From JAEKNW01 sp963677815 (GTDB lineage Bacteria > Cloacimonadota > Cloacimonadia > Cloacimonadales > JAFGVF01), in NCBI GenBank assembly GCA_963677815.1, contig OY782499.1, forward strand, positions 1,178,001 through 1,242,000: a DNA stretch of 64,000 nt. Reading direction: 5' to 3'. Each line of letters begins with the position of its first letter. Positions within the stretch are counted from its first letter, which is position 1. The notes beneath the pieces were generated by a model. That model saw only the letters and a list, made by a program, of their open reading frames with translations. It ran no database searches and was not told where the DNA came from. This document shows positions 8,801-16,845 of this stretch, in pieces. A program made the translations under genes and the position numbers.

Positions 8801-10843
8801 GCTTACACCGGTTCTGTAAAAATTGCTGCTCACTTTGCAGCAGCAGCAGGTCTTTACTCAGATACATTAATTGATAACATAAGTGTTACAACAGCTGAAT
8901 CTAGACTAACTAGAAATGTTACAGGTTACAAAATCTACCGCGATGTTGTTGAAATAGCTTCTATCGCTTCAGATGTATTAACATACACTGACGAAAATTT
9001 AGATTTTGCTAACTATGAATATTATGTAACTGCTCTTTATGCTGAAGGTGAATCTGACCCTTCTAACTCAGTCGCAGTAACAATAGTTGATACAACTCCA
9101 ACTATGCCTCCGATGAACCTAACAGCAGATGTTAATGCTTCTGATGTTGTTCTTAGCTGGGAAGAACCATTAGACTTATCTCAAGGTGCTTGGATTACTA
9201 AAGCTGCTGAAGAAAATAATGATGGTATTGGTGTTAATGGTCCAGCAGAATTTGGTGTTGCTCATAAGTACACTGAAGAAGAATTACTTGTTTATCAAGG
9301 ATTAAATATCTCTTCAATCAAATTCTTCCCTCGTGAAGCTTCTGCTACTTATACTGTTTCAGTATGGGGTGGAGAAAGTGGTCAAGACCTTCTTTATAGT
9401 CAAGAAGCTACTGATTTTGTTAACGAAGCTTGGAATGAACACCAATTAACTAGTCCTGTTGCTATTCCAACTTCAGGTCCTATTTATATTGGTTACATGA
9501 TTGATACTCCTGCTGGTTTCCCTGCTGGTTGTGATGCAGGTCCTGCTGTTGAAGGTGGAGACCAAATTCATTTCGTAGGTGAAGCTTGGGATGCTCTTTC
9601 AACTGTAGCAACTCCTAATATTAACTGGAATATTCAAGCTTTTGTTTCACCTGAAGGTGGAGACAGAGCTACTACAAGTCCGCTTGTAAAAGCAAATAAG
9701 AATCTTAAGAATAATACCAACATTGCTGATTTCTTGGCAGGTAATTTAAATCCTGTAGTTACAAGTAGAGTAAGACTTGATAGAGACGTTACTGGATATA
9801 AAATCTATCGTGATAATGCAGAGATTGGTCAAGTTGCTGCAGATATCTTAACTTACACTGATTCTAATCTTGAAAATGCTACTTATACATATCATGTTAC
9901 AGCTATGTATGGTGATTCAGAATCAGTAAACTCAAACTCTGCTACTGTAACTGTTAATGTTTCAAATCCTGATGATGTTATTATTTCAGATTCTTTTGAA
10001 GATTATGCTGATTTCTCTATCCAATTTGGTGATTGGACTCTTGTTGATGGCGATTTAGCACCTACTTATGGCTTTAGTGGAACAACCTTCCCTAATGCTG
10101 AATCTATGTTTGCTTATATCGTATTTAATCCAGCTCAAACAACTCCTCCACTAGAAGACCAAGCTTACCAAGCTCCTGATGGAAGTAAATATCTTGCTTC
10201 TTTCGCAGCTACAACCCCTCCAAATAATGACTGGTTAATTTCACCATTATTCACACTTGGTTCAGAAGGTCAGGTAACATTCACTGCTAAATCTATTACT
10301 AACCAATATGGTCTAGAGAAATTTAATGTCTTAGTATCAACTGGTTCAACAAACCCTAATGACTTCACAGTAATTTCAGGTGATGTCCCTGTTGATGCTC
10401 CTATAACATGGACAGATTATGTTTATAGCTTAAATGCTTACGCTAATCAAAATATCAGAGTAGCTATCCAGTGTGTTTCAAACGATGCATTCGTATTTAT
10501 GCTTGATAATGTTGAAATAGTGTCTGCTGGTGGAACTGATAACAATAACAATTCAGCTCCAGCTATTACTACTGCTTTAGGAAGTAACTATCCTAATCCT
10601 TTCAACCCTGAAACTACTATTTCATATTCTGTTGAAAAAGCAGGTAATGTTTCTATCGAAATCTATAATATTTTAGGACAAAAAGTTAAGACTCTTGTCA
10701 ATGATAAGAAAGAAGCAGGTTCTCATAATGTAGTATGGAATGGTAAAGACCAAGCAGGTAACAATGTTTCCTCAGGTGTATATTTCTACCGTATGAAAAA
10801 TGGAAGCTATTCTAAAACCAATAAAATGATATTAATGAAATAG
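5873..10843 (+). CDS. Giant secreted modular protein, paralog of the preceding gene, with C-terminal sorting domain
   Basis: 1656 aa. It has the same plan as its upstream neighbour: signal peptide (1-20), a VEIGDGGSTSSYVPFYG module (about 23-195), FN3-like, a jelly-roll (YTNDFEELTIAETLPLGW, from about 301), FN3-like (about 452), a repeated IGDG-type module (ISGLGEATAGNLPINPYFG, about 553-730), then more FN3 repeats. It differs by an extra SFEGEFPPTGW jelly-roll near 855-1030, absent from the neighbour, and another insert near 1105-1260. The end has a jelly-roll (about 1370), GSNYPNPFNPET near 1570, a FlgD-like domain and the tail NKMILMK. It has its own promoter and terminator, so the pair is a tandem duplication with later domain gain, not an operon. 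It is probably surface-exposed; the ligand is unknown. Confidence 0.88.
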   Translation: MKKTMLMLVLMILTITSSFAVFVEIGDGGSTSSYVPFYGLFDYSWSSFIIDGEDIGSAIEINEIQFNVSNTPSAYEMIEQKIYVKHTSETEVTNVYPDPENNGFTLIYDGPATWDQAGWQGIILDQAFAYDGTSNLEFVWENRDGSYSSGYPTFVTSPTESNTACYKYADNTFPLENGTTQLLIPNIRLGYLLEGAPEAPVLVAPANNSLDIATDIALEWTIDENTTDVDVYLSTVRDDVVNNLESARIVSGQLVESISPELVNASNYYWKVVANNSTLDFSSESQVWQFGTTLGEILLPYTNDFEELTIAETLPLGWSASVNSESEYAKVGAYSSAAYESEMGIRLYNSDDTSAELFIITPQMETTGARINMMAKVSSEGQDDLLVGYLTDVNDVSSFTLIETVDLSAEFANYRIALPEGDNYIAFKHAVTGTYRNIYMDDIIFEIIPANEPEAATLTAPEDGQSNIATDGNLEWTLNANTATVDVYLSENLTDVQDKLASALVVDNENITSYTTSLENFTTYYWMVVAKNSQGFAVDSSIYSFITALGEGLVISGLGEATAGNLPINPYFGYTYSQVIYSAEQFNGQTGAIESIAYQYNGNTAFEDDIIIYLATTNLDSFTETTDWLPAADLTEVYNGTLVTTTEAGWITITFDTPFNYDGTANLLVAFEENTEGYHTSSDKFFGYETEASVALRHTSDSVNADPTEPPTGTLVSYQPNTIFAFGQEVTPLPVVNDLAATVENDNDVVLSWTAPLTDEYTINAYIIYKDDSELTTLSELTYTDADLADGTYEYTVKVVYAEGTSAASNVATATVTTSSVEMNPPTNLVASVDATNVTLTWEAPVNAGDEPSSLTESFEGEFPPTGWTLISTNATTWEQIEEYTPLFGDPVYPTDGSLQVKLGYGLSEQDEWLISPAVENPQTLTFDLYGYYEAPDNTNYKIVVSTNDGATWTEVWTPEADLVYDYTSPITIDLSAYTGSVKIAAHFAAAAGLYSDTLIDNISVTTAESRLTRNVTGYKIYRDVVEIASIASDVLTYTDENLDFANYEYYVTALYAEGESDPSNSVAVTIVDTTPTMPPMNLTADVNASDVVLSWEEPLDLSQGAWITKAAEENNDGIGVNGPAEFGVAHKYTEEELLVYQGLNISSIKFFPREASATYTVSVWGGESGQDLLYSQEATDFVNEAWNEHQLTSPVAIPTSGPIYIGYMIDTPAGFPAGCDAGPAVEGGDQIHFVGEAWDALSTVATPNINWNIQAFVSPEGGDRATTSPLVKANKNLKNNTNIADFLAGNLNPVVTSRVRLDRDVTGYKIYRDNAEIGQVAADILTYTDSNLENATYTYHVTAMYGDSESVNSNSATVTVNVSNPDDVIISDSFEDYADFSIQFGDWTLVDGDLAPTYGFSGTTFPNAESMFAYIVFNPAQTTPPLEDQAYQAPDGSKYLASFAATTPPNNDWLISPLFTLGSEGQVTFTAKSITNQYGLEKFNVLVSTGSTNPNDFTVISGDVPVDAPITWTDYVYSLNAYANQNIRVAIQCVSNDAFVFMLDNVEIVSAGGTDNNNNSAPAITTALGSNYPNPFNPETTISYSVEKAGNVSIEIYNILGQKVKTLVNDKKEAGSHNVVWNGKDQAGNNVSSGVYFYRMKNGSYSKTNKMILMK

Positions 10844-10867
10844 TATCATATTAACTTGAAATAATGT

Positions 10868-10897
10868 AGAGACGTATTGTATACGTCTCTTTTTTTT
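10868..10897 (+). terminator. Terminator of the second giant secreted protein
   Basis: AGAGACGTAT (10868-10877) pairs perfectly with ATACGTCTCT (10881-10890) around a 3-nt loop, followed by a run of eight T, 25 bp after the stop. Confidence 0.9.
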
Positions 10898-10930
10898 GGT
10901 TCTCGTCTTTTATGGCATCTGTGTAACCGA

Positions 10931-11290
10931 TTAAGTCCCCTTTCAGCTCCTTGGAGCGCCTGAGAGGGGTGGTCGAGTAGACCGGGGAGAGTACTTAGCT
11001 CGGGCAGGATGCCCGAGTTCCCAGTTAGAGAGGAGTGGTCGAGTAGTAGACCGGGGAGAGTACTTAGCTCGGGCAGGATGCCCGAGTTCCCAGTTAGAGA
11101 GGAGTGGTCGAGTAGTAGACCGAGGAGAGTACTTAGTTCGGGCAGGATGCCCGAGTTCCCAGTTAGAGAGGAGTGGTCGAGTAGACCGGGGAGAGTACTT
11201 AGCTCGGGCAGGATGCCCGAGTTCCCAGTTAGAGAGGGGTGGTCGAGCAGACCGGTGAGAGTATTTATCGGACGGTTTTTCTTCCGAAGC
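10931..11290. repeat. GC-rich tandem array of hairpin-bearing 66/69-bp units
   Basis: About four and a half direct copies of a 66- or 69-bp unit; the length difference is one extra GTA in the GAGTAGTAGACC segment. Each unit has the palindrome CTCGGGCA-GGA-TGCCCGAG, at 10999-11017, 11068-11086, 11137-11155 (one base changed) and 11203-11221, followed by TTCCCAGTTAGAGAGG and GTGGTCGAGTAGACCGGGGAG. The leading segment (TCAGCTCCTTGGAGCGCC, GAGAGGGGTGG) recurs in reverse complement at 24092-24229 and in part at 44463-44500. Base composition is much more GC-rich than the surroundings. Unit length divisible by three keeps a frame open by chance; I see no SD and do not call it coding. The rest of this 530-bp gap holds only a small inverted repeat (TTCTAC..GTAGAA near 11290-11313). 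Confidence 0.85.
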
Positions 11291-11376
11291 TTTCTACTAC
11301 GCTTAAGCTATGTAGAATGTATTAGCGAAGGGAGATGGAGATTTTCTCTGCCATCAAATAAAAGCACCTAGTAAAC

Positions 11377-12633
11377 TTAAATTTCTTGAGCTAAGAGAAC
11401 TCCATGAGCTGTAGCGTAAGTAATAGATCTAGTCCAACCAGAGCAATCACCCATAAAGAGAATGTTAGATTTTTTATTATTAGCAACTTTATTACTATAA
11501 AACTTACATTCAGTACCATACATCAAGTTATCGCTATAAGCAATACCTGGTACAACCTTATCAAGAGTTCTAATAAATTCAGTAAGAGCTTGGCAGGTTT
11601 TTCCAGGGAAGACAAGATTTAAGTCGCCTAAGATATATTCATTTTCGGGGAGTGTTGCTTTAACTCTTCCAAGATGTTTAGTTCTTTTAGTTCTAGCAAA
11701 GTCTCCAAAGGTTTGAAGTATTACTTTATCACCACCAGCTAAGATGTTGGATAATTTTGCAATATAAGAACCATAACCTATAGGATCGTTAAAGGGTTGT
11801 GTAAATGAATGGGTAACCAGGATGGCAAAATTAGTGTTTGAGCTTTTCTCTTTCAACTTAGCATGTCCGTTAACAGTCATAAAATCTTCATATTTTTCTG
11901 TAACAACATAACCAGATGGATTATTACAAAAGGTTCTGACAGAGTAACCTGAAGCTGTTCGAAGCTGAACTTTAAATTCATACATTTCTCGGTTAAGGTC
12001 TTCAACTATATGATTAGGTAGTTCAAACCTAACCCCTAAATCAACCTTAGTATTTTCCATAATAAGCTCAGGATGGTTATTAATGATAGATTTAACTAAT
12101 CTATGTCCAGTTCTTCCAACCCCAACAATGATTTTATCAAAGCTTTTTTGCTTGCCATTGCTTAAAATTATTTCTGCTGTATTTTCAAGATTTATTTTCT
12201 CAACCTGACTGTTGAAGTGGAAAGTTATATTTTCATAGGAATTAAGTTCTTCATAGATATTAGTCACAACATTTTTGAGTTCATCTGTACCAATATGCCA
12301 AAATTCTGCATGAATAGGATTAAAACCTTGGGCATAGAAGTCTTGGAAATACTTAGAATTAGTAAAAGAAGAACCCTTTTCTATCTTATCAGGAGAACAT
12401 GAAACTTTGGAAAGATAGTAATCAACAACTTTATTCTGTAAATCAAGTTCTACTTCTAAATCTCCCCCCATATCCGCAGAAACAAATATTTTCCCATCAG
12501 CTCTAATTCCTGATACAGATGAAGAATGGATATCTTTAGCTTTTTCAAAAACTTCAATTTGATGTTGGCTTCCTTTTAAAGAATGAAGAAAACCTATAGC
12601 TCCTGCTCCAAAACCAATTACTGCAATTTTCAT
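11377..12633 (-). CDS. FAD-dependent dehydrogenase (NAD(P)/FAD oxidoreductase family)
   Basis: 418 aa. The N-terminus MKIAVIGFGAGAIG carries the dinucleotide-binding Rossmann glycine motif (residues 6-14) followed by an acidic residue after the second strand (VFEKA). A second nucleotide-contact segment, KIIVGVGRTGHRLV, follows near 170, and the C-terminal NILFMGDCSGWTRSITYATAHG is the FAD-contacting GD..G motif typical of the uncharacterised FAD-dependent dehydrogenases of the COG2509 type. The substrate is unknown. It lies 20 bp after a HAD phosphatase gene and downstream of an alcohol dehydrogenase gene, both on the same strand; the first two are probably co-transcribed. SD AGGA precedes the ATG. 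Confidence 0.75.
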   Translation of the reverse strand: MKIAVIGFGAGAIGFLHSLKGSQHQIEVFEKAKDIHSSSVSGIRADGKIFVSADMGGDLEVELDLQNKVVDYYLSKVSCSPDKIEKGSSFTNSKYFQDFYAQGFNPIHAEFWHIGTDELKNVVTNIYEELNSYENITFHFNSQVEKINLENTAEIILSNGKQKSFDKIIVGVGRTGHRLVKSIINNHPELIMENTKVDLGVRFELPNHIVEDLNREMYEFKVQLRTASGYSVRTFCNNPSGYVVTEKYEDFMTVNGHAKLKEKSSNTNFAILVTHSFTQPFNDPIGYGSYIAKLSNILAGGDKVILQTFGDFARTKRTKHLGRVKATLPENEYILGDLNLVFPGKTCQALTEFIRTLDKVVPGIAYSDNLMYGTECKFYSNKVANNKKSNILFMGDCSGWTRSITYATAHGVLLAQEI

Positions 12634-12653
12634 AACTTTTTCCTATGTTTTGC

Positions 12654-13298
12654 CTATTTAGAGAGAATGATGTCTTGTAACTCAGCAATAGTCGTAGCTA
12701 AATAATCTGGGTTATGTTTTTTTAGAAGCTCAATATCATTGTAACCCCATGTTACTCCAGCAACCTGAATATCAGAGGATCTAGCTGCATCAATATCCCT
12801 GATTTCATCACCGACATAAAGTACTTTATCAGGACTTGTCTTAACAGCTTTTAAGTAATGCTTGATTAACTTATCTTTACCAAACAGGGAAGTTGATGAA
12901 TAGATATAATTGAAAACATTGATGTCATTCATATCAAGAAATTTGACCATATTCTCTTTGGAATTAGAAGATATGATTGATAGATGATAACCTGCATCTT
13001 TGAGACAATATAGGAAGTCCTTGATACCTGTGAAAGGTTTAACTTCAGCTATTCTAGCTTTCATTTTCTTTTTAACATTTAAAAGGGCAATTGGTACCAT
13101 ATATAAAGGGATGTTCTTGAGTTTAAGAATTTCTGCAATTGACATATTCATAAGTTGAGGTATTTCTTTGTCCTCGGCACTGATGAAATTATACTGCTTT
13201 GCTACTTGGTTATATAATTCAAATCCTAAGGGAAGTGTATTTGCTAGGGTACCATCAAAATCAAATAAAACGTGGTCAATTTTTCTATCAATCTGCAT
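12654..13298 (-). CDS. HAD-superfamily phosphatase (phosphoglycolate phosphatase-like)
   Basis: 214 aa. Motif I is VLFDFDGTLAN (nucleophile Asp13, general acid Asp15); motif II is IISSNSKEN; motif IV is VLYVGDEIRDIDAARSS, followed by VAGVTWGYN. The helical cap between motifs I and II places it in subfamily IA with Gph, PpaX and similar small-metabolite phosphatases. The exact substrate cannot be read from sequence. It is translated upstream of the FAD dehydrogenase and downstream of the alcohol dehydrogenase; the 200-bp gap to the latter shows no strong terminator. Confidence 0.85.
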   Translation of the reverse strand: MQIDRKIDHVLFDFDGTLANTLPLGFELYNQVAKQYNFISAEDKEIPQLMNMSIAEILKLKNIPLYMVPIALLNVKKKMKARIAEVKPFTGIKDFLYCLKDAGYHLSIISSNSKENMVKFLDMNDINVFNYIYSSTSLFGKDKLIKHYLKAVKTSPDKVLYVGDEIRDIDAARSSDIQVAGVTWGYNDIELLKKHNPDYLATTIAELQDIILSK

Positions 13299-13498
13299 TA
13301 ATTCTATCCATAATAATTTATTTATCTCATAATTTCAATATCTAAAATCATGTCAAGTAAAGAGTCTTTGATTTTCCCAAGAAACTCCCTTTTGAAGGAA
13401 AAAGATGATGATCTCTGTCAATGCGAGAGCAAGAAGTCATCTGCTCAATAAACCCATCTCTGATATTCTCCTAAACAAGAGGATTATAATGAATGATA

Positions 13499-14638
13499 TT
13501 AATAAGCTAAAATTAAGATAGCTTCGATATCTTCTCTTGAGAATTTACTAAATCTACCAATAGCAGGGAATTCCATGATTTTGTCAGCTATAATACTCAA
13601 ATCATCTTTATGGATACAAAGGTCACGTAAAGAAATAGGAGACCCCCATTCTCTAATTTTGTTTCGCATGGAGATTAAAGCTGCAATATTATTATCTTGT
13701 CCCCATATTTCATACCAGTCTTTAAATTTATCAGGATATTTGAAAACCATATACTCTATCCATGCAGGGAAAATTACACCTAAGCCTGCTCCATGGGCAA
13801 TTTTAGGATAGAGAGCAGATAAGGCATGCTCAATTATATGACAAGCCCAATCACCACCATCCATAGCAACACCACTTATCCCATTTAGAGCAAGAGTAGC
13901 AGACCAAGCAAGGTTAGCTCGTGCAGTATAATCTTGTGGGTCGTTGCTAAGTCTATCAACCATAGCAATTATAGTTTTCACCAAGGCTTTATCAATTTCT
14001 TTAGTAGCAATAGCTTCAGGATTAACGAAATAGTATTCAAAGATATGGGCAATAGCATCTAAACCTCCGTTAACAGTCTGATTCCAAGGAAGAGAAAATT
14101 GAACACTTGGGTCTATAATGGAAACTTTAGGGAACAATAGGGGAGAACCACCACCCCATTTTTGTTTTGTTTGAGTGTTGGTAATTACAAAACCACTATT
14201 CATTTCAGATCCTGTAGCTGAGATAGTTAGGATAGTGTAAATTGGTAAAGCTTCAGTAGCTTTTACTTTCCCTTGCATAAACGGCCACAACTCATCAAGA
14301 TAGTAACCAACAGCTACAGCTTTTGCAGAATCAATAACAGAACCACCGCCAACAGCCAGAATGGCATCAACTTGATTATCTCTGGCAAATTTTATTGCTT
14401 CATTTACTTTTTCAAGAGTAGGATTTGCTTGCACACCCCACATTTCAAATAAATCTATTTGTTTGTCTTCTAGTGATTCTAATATCTTTTGGTAAAGGCC
14501 ATTGGATTTTATAGAGCCTTTTCCTGCTAAGAGTAAAACCCTCTTAATATTTGCAGATTTTAGTTCAGGTCCAATTTTATTTATCTTGTCTCTTCCAAAA
14601 ATTATCTTTGTAGGATTATAAAAAGTAAAGTTATTCAT
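13499..14638 (-). CDS. Iron-containing alcohol dehydrogenase (butanol dehydrogenase / YqhD type)
   Basis: 379 aa, the usual length for group III NAD(P)-dependent alcohol dehydrogenases. It has the family start FYNPTKIIFG, the nucleotide-binding AVGGGSVIDSAKA (95-107) and the four predicted metal ligands Asp194 and His198 (GGLDAIAH), His267 (WACHIIEH) and His282 (AHGAGLG). It reduces aldehydes to alcohols with NAD(P)H, either as a fermentation end step or for aldehyde detoxification. SD AGGTGG precedes the ATG. The upstream region contains a palindrome that could be an operator. Confidence 0.92.
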   Translation of the reverse strand: MNNFTFYNPTKIIFGRDKINKIGPELKSANIKRVLLLAGKGSIKSNGLYQKILESLEDKQIDLFEMWGVQANPTLEKVNEAIKFARDNQVDAILAVGGGSVIDSAKAVAVGYYLDELWPFMQGKVKATEALPIYTILTISATGSEMNSGFVITNTQTKQKWGGGSPLLFPKVSIIDPSVQFSLPWNQTVNGGLDAIAHIFEYYFVNPEAIATKEIDKALVKTIIAMVDRLSNDPQDYTARANLAWSATLALNGISGVAMDGGDWACHIIEHALSALYPKIAHGAGLGVIFPAWIEYMVFKYPDKFKDWYEIWGQDNNIAALISMRNKIREWGSPISLRDLCIHKDDLSIIADKIMEFPAIGRFSKFSREDIEAILILAY

Positions 14639-14669
14639 GTATCCACCTATTTATCTTTATGGAAATAAT

Positions 14670-14699
14670 ATATCGAAATTCTCGATATTTGCAAGTCAA
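14670..14699 (-). promoter_or_regulatory. Candidate promoter and operator of the alcohol dehydrogenase
   Basis: On the minus strand a TTGACT (14699-14694) lies about 60 nt before the start codon. A perfect 7-bp inverted repeat, ATATCGA-N5-TCGATAT (14670-14688), occupies the place where the -10 box should be; GATATA or TATATT would serve with a long spacer. A repressor bound there would block transcription. The regulator is not identified. Confidence 0.45.
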
Positions 14700-14763
14700 A
14701 AGCATTTTTTGTTATATTTTTTTGTGTAATAATAAGCACAACAAGGAGTCTCCCACAAACCTA

Positions 14764-14951
14764 AGCCCCGGAGGGGCGATAATCCCAGATGGTGCAGTAA
14801 AGCTTTAGTAATACTTCGCTAAAGCTACGTATCACAGGCGAAGAGTACAGATTCTTTTAGCAAAATCCCCTTCTTTGAGGGGGATACAGGGGGTGATTCC
14901 TTAACTACGCATATAATCCCCTTCTTTGAGGGGGATACAGGGGGTGATTCC
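14764..14951. repeat. Intergenic repeat modules, including two 37-bp direct repeats
   Basis: The 37-bp unit beginning AATCCCCTTCTTTGAGGGGG and ending CAGGGGGTGATTCC occurs at 14864-14900 and 14915-14951. A reverse-complement relative lies at 44427-44462. Before them are a CCCCGGAGGGG palindrome (14767-14777) and an inverted repeat AGCTTTAG..CTAAAGCT (about 14802-14827). The remainder of this ~570-bp gap up to the next promoter is AT-rich, with only a small inverted repeat AGAATA..TATTCT near 15000. Confidence 0.8.
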
Positions 14952-15121
14952 ATAAATTAAATAATATATATTCGGAAGAATTATGTAAGTTACTTTTGCA
15001 GAATAATATAGTACTATTCTCAAAGTTCTATTGTATTATTTGGGTTTAAATACAACTTGGTAAAAGATTTGTTATATCTGCAGTCTCAAATAGCTTCAAT
15101 TTGAATAATTAAATTTTTTCA

Positions 15122-15150
15122 TTGACTCTTTAAAACGAACGCAATAAATT
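15122..15150 (+). promoter_or_regulatory. Promoter of the response-regulator/phosphatase gene
   Basis: TTGACT (15122-15127) and TAAATT (15145-15150) are spaced by 17 bp. A perfect TATAAT also occurs at 15164-15169 but without a good -35 at the right distance. Confidence 0.55.
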
Positions 15151-15211
15151 AGTTTTTGTATTCTATAATTGAGTAACTACTAGGTTTTAGTGGTTGAAAA
15201 GAGGAGTAGAT

Positions 15212-16837
15212 TTGGATATTAAAGCAAAAATACTAGTTGTAGATGATAAAAAAATTATCAGGAAACTGTTAGGGGCTACCTTAAGCAAAAACGGCTACGA
15301 CATTGATTTTGCATCCAATGGGTATGAGGCAATAAGTAAAATTAAGAGTGAACAATTTGACTTAATCCTATTAGATGTAACTATGCCTGGCTTGGATGGT
15401 TTTGAGACTTGTAGAAGAATAATCAACATCGATCCTGAATTACCTGTGATACAAGTTACTTCTTCAACAGATAATGAATCTCTTACAAAAGGTTTTGAGG
15501 CAGGAGCTTTAGATTATATTAGGAAACCTTGGCAAACTATGGAACTCCTAGCAAGAGTTAAGAACATTCTTCGGATTAAAGCTGCTGAAAAAGATAAACA
15601 AATTTACTTCCAAACTCTCCAAGATGATATGATTACAGCTTCTGTAATAATGAAAATGATTCTTCCTGAATGGATTTTCTTAGATAAGAAAATGTTGTTT
15701 GTCTCAGATTACGTACCTTCAAATCATGTTGGTGGGGATGTATTCAACTCAGTAAAATTAAATGATGATAAGTATATAGTTTATTTAGGTGATATCTCTG
15801 GACATGGTGTTCAAGCAGCCCTCTTTATGTCAGCAGTGCGAACAACAATCAATCTATTGATAGATGAACATAAAGATAACTTTGATATTACTACTTTGAT
15901 GACAAAGCTAAATACTACTCTTTCAAAAGACCTCTTCAAAACTACAGATTCTTATTTCACTCTTATATTTGGAATTGTTGATTATCAAGAAAAAACTTTT
16001 GAGTATGTTAATTGCGGTCATCCTCCTTTTATTGAGTATTCTATTGATACCAATGAAGTTGTTATTCACGATGAAAAAGGGACCATTCCTATTGGCTGGA
16101 GTGCAAGTTATTCTTTTGACCAATCAGAAGTAGGTAAGATAGACTTAACAAATGATAAAATAATTTTCCTTTATACTGATGGACTTAATGAATCTATAGA
16201 TCCAGAAGGAAATGAATTTGGTATAAATGGTTTAACAAATATATTAAAAAATAAAATTGATGATGTCAACACTATAACCTTACCATTTAAAATTAAGCAA
16301 TATTTGCAGGATAATCAATATAAGCTATCTAGTGACGACTTTACTCTTTTTGCTTTCCAGTTACAAGGACAAGCAAAAAACACAAAAGTTGAACAAGATA
16401 CTGATAAAGTGAAGAAGATGATTTTCTGGATAAAAGCAGTAATGAAAGACGTTGCTGCTGTTTCACAACACTGTGAAAAACTAGTTCTAGAATGGACAAA
16501 AAATACCACCTTCTCAGCTAAAGTTGAAATTATTATTGATGAACTTCTTAATAACATTATCGAACATGGTTATAAGTATGAAGAAACTGCAAGAATTGTT
16601 TTTGAATTTAAATTGATAGGAAGTAAATTGCATATAACAATGTGGGATAAGGGGATCGAATGGATTCCTGAGACTGTTAAATATAATCATGATAATCCAT
16701 ATCTTTTTGAAAAAGACCTTTTTGATGTTTCAGGTAGGGGGCTTTATATGGTTCTCTCTTGGTCTGAAGAGTTTTATAGGAATAGGTACTCAGAAGAATT
16801 GAATGAAACTATCGTTGTTTTAGACGTAAATAGATAG
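15212..16837 (+). CDS. Fused response regulator - PP2C (RsbU/SpoIIE-type) phosphatase - RsbW-like ATPase
   Basis: The TTG at 15212 is preceded by GAGGAG at a 5-nt spacing, so I start here and not at the in-frame TTG at 15194. The product is ~541 aa. Residues ~1-120 are a receiver domain (ILVVDDKK, LILLDVTMPGLDGFE with the phospho-acceptor Asp, then Thr/Ser and a conserved KPW lysine). Residues ~150-360 are a SpoIIE-type Ser/Thr phosphatase (HVGGDVFNSV, YLGDISGHGVQAA, FLYTDGLNES), whose metal-binding aspartates are present. Residues ~410-535 are a GHKL ATPase of the anti-sigma kinase kind (IDELLNNIIEHGY, MWDKGIEW, GRGLYMV). This combines phosphatase and kinase poles of a partner-switching pathway in one chain. 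No anti-sigma antagonist or sigma gene is adjacent. Two glycosyltransferase genes follow at 8-bp spacing. Confidence 0.9.
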   Translation: MDIKAKILVVDDKKIIRKLLGATLSKNGYDIDFASNGYEAISKIKSEQFDLILLDVTMPGLDGFETCRRIINIDPELPVIQVTSSTDNESLTKGFEAGALDYIRKPWQTMELLARVKNILRIKAAEKDKQIYFQTLQDDMITASVIMKMILPEWIFLDKKMLFVSDYVPSNHVGGDVFNSVKLNDDKYIVYLGDISGHGVQAALFMSAVRTTINLLIDEHKDNFDITTLMTKLNTTLSKDLFKTTDSYFTLIFGIVDYQEKTFEYVNCGHPPFIEYSIDTNEVVIHDEKGTIPIGWSASYSFDQSEVGKIDLTNDKIIFLYTDGLNESIDPEGNEFGINGLTNILKNKIDDVNTITLPFKIKQYLQDNQYKLSSDDFTLFAFQLQGQAKNTKVEQDTDKVKKMIFWIKAVMKDVAAVSQHCEKLVLEWTKNTTFSAKVEIIIDELLNNIIEHGYKYEETARIVFEFKLIGSKLHITMWDKGIEWIPETVKYNHDNPYLFEKDLFDVSGRGLYMVLSWSEEFYRNRYSEELNETIVVLDVNR

Positions 16838-16845
16838 GAGATTGT

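Noticed and set aside
10931..11290. CRISPR array
   Set aside because: All units are nearly identical from end to end with no unique spacers, and no cas gene is nearby.
11009..11371. A 120-codon open frame across the tandem repeat array with 22-23-residue repeats
   Set aside because: The frame stays open only because the unit length is divisible by three; there is no Shine-Dalgarno, the start lies inside a palindrome and related units elsewhere in the window are not in any frame.
13299..13498. Small gene between the HAD phosphatase and the alcohol dehydrogenase
   Set aside because: No frame with a start and SD of useful length on either strand.
15194..15211. Upstream TTG as start of the response-regulator fusion
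   Set aside because: The GAGGAG at 15201-15206 lies inside that extension and fits the TTG at 15212.
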